Below the pieces are notes generated by a model that worked only from the letters and a program-made list of their open reading frames with translations, made no database searches and had not been told where the DNA came from. DNA of 9,187 bases from a bacterium. Its GTDB lineage: Bacteria; Actinomycetota; Acidimicrobiia; Acidimicrobiales; Bin134. The DNA is taken from assembly GCA_028820035.1 (NCBI GenBank), contig JAPPKI010000480.1, positions 1 to 9,187 of the forward strand. Reading direction: 5' to 3'. Made by a program: the position numbers and the translations under genes. This document shows positions 5,320 through 9,187 of the stretch, piece by piece; within the stretch, counting starts at the first letter, position 1, and every line of letters begins with the position of its first letter.

Positions 5320-6348
5320 ATGCGGGTTTTGGCGGCGATGTCGGGGGGCGTGGACTCCTCGGTGGCCGCCGCCATGCTGGCCGAGCAAGGCCACGAGGTG
5401 GTAGGCGTGACCCTCAAATTGTGGGGAGGGGAGTCGGACACCGGCTGCTGCTCGGTGTCGGATGTAGAGGACGCCCGCCGGGTGGCCGACCTTCTGGGCT
5501 TGCAGCACCACGTGTTCAACTTCGGCGATGCCTTCGACAGTCGGGTGGTAGCCCCCTATGTGAACGACCATGCTGTTGGGCTGACCCCCAACCCGTGTAT
5601 CGAGTGCAACCGCCACATCAAGTTCGACAAGCTGATGGTGCGGGCCGAGGCACTGGGCTTCGATGTGGTGGCCACCGGCCATCACGCCCGCCTTGAAACG
5701 GCTGGCGGCGGGTTCCGGGTGCGGCGGGGGGTGGATGAGGCCAAAGACCAGTCCTATGTGCTGTACATGCTGGGCCAAGAGCAGATGGCCCGGCTGCTCT
5801 TGCCCATCGGCGACCTGACCAAGGCTGAGGTTCGGGAGCGGGCTGCCGAGTTGGGCCTGCGGAACTCGGCCAAGCCCGACAGCCAGGACGTGTGTTTCAT
5901 CGCCAATCGAGCCGGGGGACGGCAGGGCTTCCTATCCCGCCGCTTGGGCCAGTTCCCCGCCACCGTGGTGGACGCCGACGGTAGGGAGTTGGGCACAGTC
6001 GAGGCCGTGCAGGCGGTGACCATTGGCCAGCGCCGGGGCCTCAACCTCGGCGGCACCGACGAGCCCCGCTATGTGACCGACGTGGATATTCCTGCGGGCC
6101 GGGTGACTGTGGGGCGACGAGAGGATTTGTACGCCCCGACCCAAAACGTGATCGACATCCAGTGGGCCGACGGAGAGGTGGATGGCCCGCTCGACATCCA
6201 GGTGAGCGCCCACGGCACCCCCCTGGTTGGGGTGGTGGACCAAGCTGGTCGAGTCGTCTGGGCCGAGCCCCAGCGCCGAGTGGCCCCCGGCCAGGCGGTG
6301 GTTTTCTACCAGGGCGAACTTGTAGTCGGAGGCGCGGTGGCCGCTTAG
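5320..6348 (+). CDS. mnmA: tRNA-specific 2-thiouridylase MnmA
   Basis: MnmA adenylates and then thiolates C2 of U34 in tRNAs for Lys, Glu and Gln, giving the s2U that stabilises decoding. The 342 residues carry the ATP pyrophosphatase PP-loop SGGVDSS at 8-14. C93 in NPCIECNRHIKFDKL and the persulfide-carrying C192 in DSQDVCFI form the catalytic cysteine pair. DQSYVLYML, the TGHHAR motif, and a C-terminal beta-barrel part with TIGQRRGLN, YVTDVD and RVTVGRREDLY are also present. The length is slightly shorter than the commonest form (about 360) but no domain is missing. The start at ATG 5320 follows AGGGAAGGG at somewhat long spacing. It is the last gene of its operon, downstream of the desulfurase that should supply sulfur directly or through relay proteins. 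Its TAG stop overlaps the TAA of the convergent aldolase gene, with no terminator in between. Confidence 0.95.
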   Translation: MRVLAAMSGGVDSSVAAAMLAEQGHEVVGVTLKLWGGESDTGCCSVSDVEDARRVADLLGLQHHVFNFGDAFDSRVVAPYVNDHAVGLTPNPCIECNRHIKFDKLMVRAEALGFDVVATGHHARLETAGGGFRVRRGVDEAKDQSYVLYMLGQEQMARLLLPIGDLTKAEVRERAAELGLRNSAKPDSQDVCFIANRAGGRQGFLSRRLGQFPATVVDADGRELGTVEAVQAVTIGQRRGLNLGGTDEPRYVTDVDIPAGRVTVGRREDLYAPTQNVIDIQWADGEVDGPLDIQVSAHGTPLVGVVDQAGRVVWAEPQRRVAPGQAVVFYQGELVVGGAVAA

Positions 6349-7193
6349 GTCACCAAGTTCCGCAGCGCGGCGAGGCGGGGGGCAATCAGTTCGGCGATGA
6401 CCGCGGGGCGGTCGGCGGGTGGGGCCAGGGCGGCTTCACCCCACAGGGCGCGGCCGACGGTGAATCCGGCGCAGCCTGAGGCCATGGCCACATCGAGTTG
6501 GGCGTAGTAGTTCTCGAAGGTGCCGCCGCCGGACAGCAGTGTCCAGGGCATGTCGCACCGGGCGGAGATTTCTGCACAGGCTGCGGCCCACCGGGACCGG
6601 TCGGGTTCATGGTCGGCATCGACGGGGAACGGCAGCTTCAGCACGTCGAAACCCATCGGAGCGAAGCGGTCCACGGTGTCGAACACGATCTGGGGGCGAA
6701 CCGCTGGGTCGTCGAGGGCGTAAAACAGCGGTTCCACCAGCAGGGGGATGCCCACGCTCCGGCATTCGGCCAAGATTTCGGTTGCGGCCTCCTCTTGGGC
6801 GATGGCATGGGGGCGGTCGGGGCGGTACAACACGAGCAGCTTCGCCGCGGCCGCCCCGCAGTCGGCCGCGGCTTGCACCGACCAGCCCTCCAGCAGGGCA
6901 ACGGGAGCGGCTTCGGGGTCGGCCATGTATCCCTGGGCCTCCAGCGCGGCGGTGAAGCCCACTCCGGGGGGCAGTGTGCCGTCAAGAAGCTGGGGGATGG
7001 AGTATTCCGGTTCGAGCATCACCCCGGTGGCCTGTTCGGCTAGACCAGCCACTAGGTCGCGCTTGAGGTCAACGATGGCCTCGCTGGTTACCGAATCGGG
7101 ATCGTTTGGTGCGAGGACGGCCCGCAGCGAGTCGCGGTGGTCGATGGCCAGCACCGCGAACCGCCCGTTGCGGGCGAGGTCGGCAATCGCCAT
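6345..7193 (-). CDS. LacD/YihT-like class I aldolase (tagatose-bisphosphate / sulfofructose-phosphate aldolase family)
   Basis: This 282-residue TIM-barrel protein begins with RFAVLAIDHRDSLR (11-24), a hallmark of the tagatose-1,6-bisphosphate/6-deoxy-6-sulfofructose-1-phosphate aldolase family. GVMLEPEY (57-64), AKLLVLYRPDRP (117-128) and LLVEPLFY (151-158) follow. FDVLKLPFPVD has the likely Schiff-base lysine K186, and LLSGGG plus GRALWGEA form the phosphate-binding end of the barrel. Such enzymes split a ketose (bis)phosphate into two three-carbon units. The true substrate is uncertain, and next to iolB the product 2-deoxy-5-keto-gluconate-6-phosphate is a reasonable guess. The start at ATG 7191-7193 is one base after the iolB stop (TGACATG). 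A longer start at 7310 would overlap iolB by 115 bases with no family-like sequence. Ribosome binding looks weak, implying coupling to iolB translation. It ends on the mnmA stop. Confidence 0.82.
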   Translation of the reverse strand: MAIADLARNGRFAVLAIDHRDSLRAVLAPNDPDSVTSEAIVDLKRDLVAGLAEQATGVMLEPEYSIPQLLDGTLPPGVGFTAALEAQGYMADPEAAPVALLEGWSVQAAADCGAAAAKLLVLYRPDRPHAIAQEEAATEILAECRSVGIPLLVEPLFYALDDPAVRPQIVFDTVDRFAPMGFDVLKLPFPVDADHEPDRSRWAAACAEISARCDMPWTLLSGGGTFENYYAQLDVAMASGCAGFTVGRALWGEAALAPPADRPAVIAELIAPRLAALRNLVT

Positions 7194-7194
7194 G

Positions 7195-8061
7195 TCAGTT
7201 GGAGGGCACTGCGCCGGCCACAGGCAGGGTCCATGCGCCAGCACCCCAATCGGCCTCGATCCAAGTGTGCTCCGCGGCGAAGCACGGGGGAGTGCGCCGC
7301 TCTTCTCCAAGCAGCTCCCCGGCCAGATAGTTCAGGAAGTACATGTTGGAGCTGGGACAGGCTACCGACGTGTGGTAGCCCTTGGGCACCAGCACCGCAT
7401 CCCCATCGCGGGCCACAACTGCCTCGTCGAAGCCCTCCTCAGTTCGCCAGTTCCGGTGCATGCAGTAGCCCTCGGGGCGGTCCAGACGGAAGTAGTACAC
7501 CTCCTCCAGATAGGGGGAGCCATCCCGGCCGTCGTGGCAGTGAGGCGGCCACCCCGACCAAGTGCCCCGAGGTACGAACACTTCGTAGAGGATGAGTTTC
7601 TCGGCGGGAAGAGGATGGGCCAGCGAGTGGACCACTTGGCGGTAGGCCTGGCCGCCGCCTCTGATCTCCACTCGCATCTCAGAGGGCTCGAAGACCCGGG
7701 CCGGATAGCGGCCCTCGGCCGGGGCCGAACCCACCGCGGCCGTCAGCGCGCCATCGGTTGAGATCTCATAAGGCGTACCCGGCGGCAGGTAGACGATGCG
7801 CCCCAGCTCCTCGAACACCGATGTGCGGCTGATGGCGGCGTCGACCCCTCCGGCTTGCACCCGACCAGCACCGGAGAGGGGGACGATGGCGGTCTCCCGA
7901 TCGGACTCCACACCCGACCACGGATCAGAAGGGGTGAGCTCCACCACCGAGAAGGCCACGTTTTCCCAACCGGCCGACTCCGGGGTGACGTCGAGAATCC
8001 GCCCCGGTCCCGGCTGGGGGCGGATGGGGCCTGATGCGGATGCGGTGGGGGTATAGGCCAT
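7195..8061 (-). CDS. iolB: 5-deoxy-glucuronate isomerase IolB
   Basis: IolB isomerises 5-deoxy-D-glucuronate to 2-deoxy-5-keto-D-gluconate in myo-inositol breakdown. The 288-residue protein has the two-cupin layout: an N-terminal half with GWENVAFSVVELTP and a DRETAIVPLSG strand, then the metal-site core of the second cupin. That core includes SGWPPHCHD (H174, H176), SPYLEEVYYFRLDRPEGY (E187), RDGDAVLVPKGYH (H230) and PSSNMYFLNYLAG. These are the standard IolB landmarks, and the length matches the family. The ATG at 8059-8061 has an excellent AAAGGAGG six bases upstream, lying within the end of the preceding reductase gene. The stop is two bases from the next start downstream. It forms the middle of a three-gene minus-strand operon. 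No other iol gene (iolC, iolD, iolE or iolG) is in the window, and they may lie elsewhere. Confidence 0.92.
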   Translation of the reverse strand: MAYTPTASASGPIRPQPGPGRILDVTPESAGWENVAFSVVELTPSDPWSGVESDRETAIVPLSGAGRVQAGGVDAAISRTSVFEELGRIVYLPPGTPYEISTDGALTAAVGSAPAEGRYPARVFEPSEMRVEIRGGGQAYRQVVHSLAHPLPAEKLILYEVFVPRGTWSGWPPHCHDGRDGSPYLEEVYYFRLDRPEGYCMHRNWRTEEGFDEAVVARDGDAVLVPKGYHTSVACPSSNMYFLNYLAGELLGEERRTPPCFAAEHTWIEADWGAGAWTLPVAGAVPSN

Positions 8062-8063
8062 GG

Positions 8064-9062
8064 TCAGCCTCCTTTCGCTGTGTTTGTACCGGTGACCGCC
8101 GGCACCAGATCGCCGGCATCCATCTCTTGTTTGAATCGCTCCAGCAGCGCCCGAGTGCCCAACGGCTCATAGCCCAAGACCTCCCTGGTGCGAGGCGTGC
8201 CCAGGGAGCTGTCGTAAGGGATGCGGGCCCCGCCTAGCGATGCCATCATTTCCGGGTCAGGCGGCACCGACCGCAGCAACGACGGGTCGTGGCCGAACAC
8301 GTCGCAGGCCGTTCGGGCCAGCTCCATGCGGCCCACTGGCTCGGCCCCGCAGCAGTGGAAGATGCCTTCGGCGTCGGGGTTGGCGGCGATCAGCCACATG
8401 GCCTCGGCGCACTCGCTGGCCAGACTCGACGTCGCCGTCATGTTGATGTCGTTGCTCTCCCACACCCCGAAGGGCTCGCCCTGCGACACAGCGTTGAGCA
8501 CGGTGGTCACGAAATAGCCGAAGCCGGGGTCTTGGCCTCGGGGCATCTCGGACCGGGCCCAGTGGACACCGTTCACCGCCGACACCCGGGCCACCGCAGC
8601 CTGGTCGGCCCGCAGCAGGGCGGCCTGCTCGCTGATGGCCTTGAGCACGCCGTAGTAGTTCACCGGGTTGGGGGGAGTGTGCTCATCGGCGCCCGCTTGG
8701 GTGCCGTCGAACACCCAGTCGGTAGATACCACGATCAGCTTGGCCCCGGACCGGTTGGCCGCCTCGGCCAGGGTGAGCGTGGCATCCACGTAGCTGCGCC
8801 AGGCCAGCTCCCGCTGGGCGTAAATGCCGTCGAGGTCGTTGAGGATCATGGAGTGGACGATCACGTCGGGGTCGAAGTGGGCCACGCTGGCCAGCGCGGC
8901 CTCGCTGTCGAGCAGATCGAGCGGTTCGGTGGTGTAGCGCTGGGGACCGTCGGGGACGAAGGAGTGGACCGGGCAGTGGACTGTCGCGCGGTGGCGCTGG
9001 GTGAACACCTTGACGATGTTGGAGCCGATGAAACCGGTCCCCCCAGTGACGTAGGCCCGCAT
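8064..9062 (-). CDS. RmlD-like NAD(P)-dependent sugar reductase/epimerase (extended SDR)
   Basis: This 332-residue extended short-chain dehydrogenase begins with the Rossmann dinucleotide loop VTGGTGFIG (5-13). LIVVSTDWVFDG follows (catalytic S/T-D around 113-115). The Y137xxxK141 pair in YYGVLKAISEQ then matches the RmlD-like (dTDP-4-dehydrorhamnose reductase / sugar-nucleotide-binding) subgroup. PDVIVHSMILNDLD near 65-78 and NDINMTATSSLASECAEAMW further on are also typical of the RmlD group. The cofactor and sugar substrate cannot be read from the sequence, and a role on free sugars or sugar acids in this operon is inferred. It starts at ATG 9060-9062, three bases after a 15-codon upstream ORF with a Shine-Dalgarno, so its translation may be coupled to that ORF or the 3' end of an unseen upstream gene. 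Its last codons encode AKGG and contain the iolB ribosome site. Confidence 0.85.
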   Translation of the reverse strand: MRAYVTGGTGFIGSNIVKVFTQRHRATVHCPVHSFVPDGPQRYTTEPLDLLDSEAALASVAHFDPDVIVHSMILNDLDGIYAQRELAWRSYVDATLTLAEAANRSGAKLIVVSTDWVFDGTQAGADEHTPPNPVNYYGVLKAISEQAALLRADQAAVARVSAVNGVHWARSEMPRGQDPGFGYFVTTVLNAVSQGEPFGVWESNDINMTATSSLASECAEAMWLIAANPDAEGIFHCCGAEPVGRMELARTACDVFGHDPSLLRSVPPDPEMMASLGGARIPYDSSLGTPRTREVLGYEPLGTRALLERFKQEMDAGDLVPAVTGTNTAKGG

Positions 9063-9065
9063 CGC

Positions 9066-9113
9066 TCAGCCGATCTCGCGGCGGCGGTCGGCGGTGGCCG
9101 CTGGTGGTCTCAT
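9066..9113 (-). CDS. 15-codon ORF (MRPPAATADRRREIG) upstream of the reductase; possible leader or duplicated gene end
   Basis: On the minus strand ATG at 9111-9113 is preceded by GGAG (9120-9123) at six bases. It encodes a short arginine- and alanine-rich peptide ending at TGA 9066-9068, three bases before the reductase ATG. The same coding sequence recurs in the second repeat copy (ATG at 9178-9180, stop 9133-9135). It may be a translated leader, or the duplicated last codons of an upstream gene lying outside the window. The peptide resembles no family I know. Confidence 0.3.
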   Translation of the reverse strand: MRPPAATADRRREIG

Positions 9114-9187
9114 GGGGTGCTCCATTTCCGGTTCAGCCGATCTCGCGGCGGCGGTCGGCGGTGGCCGCTGGTGGTCTCATGGGGTGC
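9066..9187. repeat. 67-bp-period tandem repeat (two 55-bp identical copies, 12-bp spacer) reaching the window end
   Basis: The 55 bases at 9066-9120 are repeated exactly at 9133-9187, separated by the 12 bases at 9121-9132. The bases just before the copies differ (C versus T), so the perfect match is exactly 55 bp. It runs to the last base of the window. The unit holds most of a GC-rich, CGG-repeat-like stretch and the short ORF. More copies may continue beyond the window. It is not a CRISPR, because the spacer is too short and the unit is coding-like. Confidence 0.93.

Noticed and set aside
7194..7310. ATG at 7310 as the start of the aldolase
   Set aside because: The extra 39 residues lie inside the 3' end of iolB and lack family similarity. 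ATG at 7193 lies just after the iolB stop and directly before the conserved barrel start.
6748..7761. 337-codon plus-strand frame across the aldolase and IolB genes
   Set aside because: It spans two genes with strong motifs on the other strand, has no ribosome site or domain, and has composition typical of a GC-rich shadow frame.
9070..9100. CGG-rich stretch as a structured RNA or terminator
   Set aside because: The run is a short GCGGCGGCGG-type low-complexity segment with no stable complementary arm or U tract. It encodes the Arg-rich end of the mini-ORF.
9066..9187. CRISPR array
   Set aside because: There are only two 55-bp copies with a 12-bp spacer, the repeat is coding-like and not palindromic at its ends, and no cas gene is nearby.

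Overview
The window looks like a compact, GC-rich actinobacterial fragment. The strongest taxonomic cue is a protein of the mycothiol-dependent nitroreductase (Rv2466c) family, because mycothiol chemistry is confined to Actinomycetota. The intercistronic gaps are very short, and GTG starts and strong third-position GC bias are common. An Acidimicrobiia-type organism is my best guess, but that is inference. The first gene is cut by the window start. The window ends in a perfect 55-bp direct repeat, so this is plausibly a whole metagenomic contig with both ends broken.

Layout from left to right. (1) At 2-367 (+) lies the C-terminal part of a rhomboid protease. It converges with a minus-strand operon that reads from 1559 down to 372: Phd/YefM-type antitoxin, VapC-like PIN toxin, SRPBCC-domain protein. 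(2) From about 1560 to 2690 there is a scar: the first 49 codons of a second cysteine desulfurase, cut cleanly and joined to the remains of two insertion sequences. These are an IS30-type transposase fragment fused to an IS3-type OrfA fragment, both on the minus strand and carrying stops and a frameshift. (3) At 2693-3427 (+) is a secreted, cysteine-containing protein of unknown function, visibly less GC-rich than its neighbours. (4) At 3470-6348 (+) is a tight three-gene run: Rv2466c-like thioredoxin-fold protein, cysteine desulfurase, and MnmA tRNA 2-thiouridylase. The last two are a functional pair, in which the desulfurase provides persulfide sulfur and MnmA places it on U34 of tRNA. (5) From 9062 down to 6345 (-) is a three-gene operon with 1-2 nt gaps: RmlD-like NAD(P)-dependent reductase/epimerase, IolB (5-deoxy-glucuronate isomerase), and a LacD/YihT-like class I aldolase. 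Its 5' side carries a 67-bp-period tandem repeat that contains a Shine-Dalgarno sequence and a 15-codon ORF.

The minus-strand sugar operon suggests a carbohydrate or inositol-derived catabolic route. IolB normally feeds the inositol pathway, whose end step is an aldolase cleavage. The aldolase here belongs to a different class from the usual IolJ, and the RmlD-like enzyme is not a standard iol gene. The plus-strand operon is thiol/sulfur housekeeping. No rRNA, tRNA, CRISPR array, riboswitch or convincing rho-independent terminator was seen. Both convergent gene pairs (367/372 and 6348/6345) are packed with no room for one.
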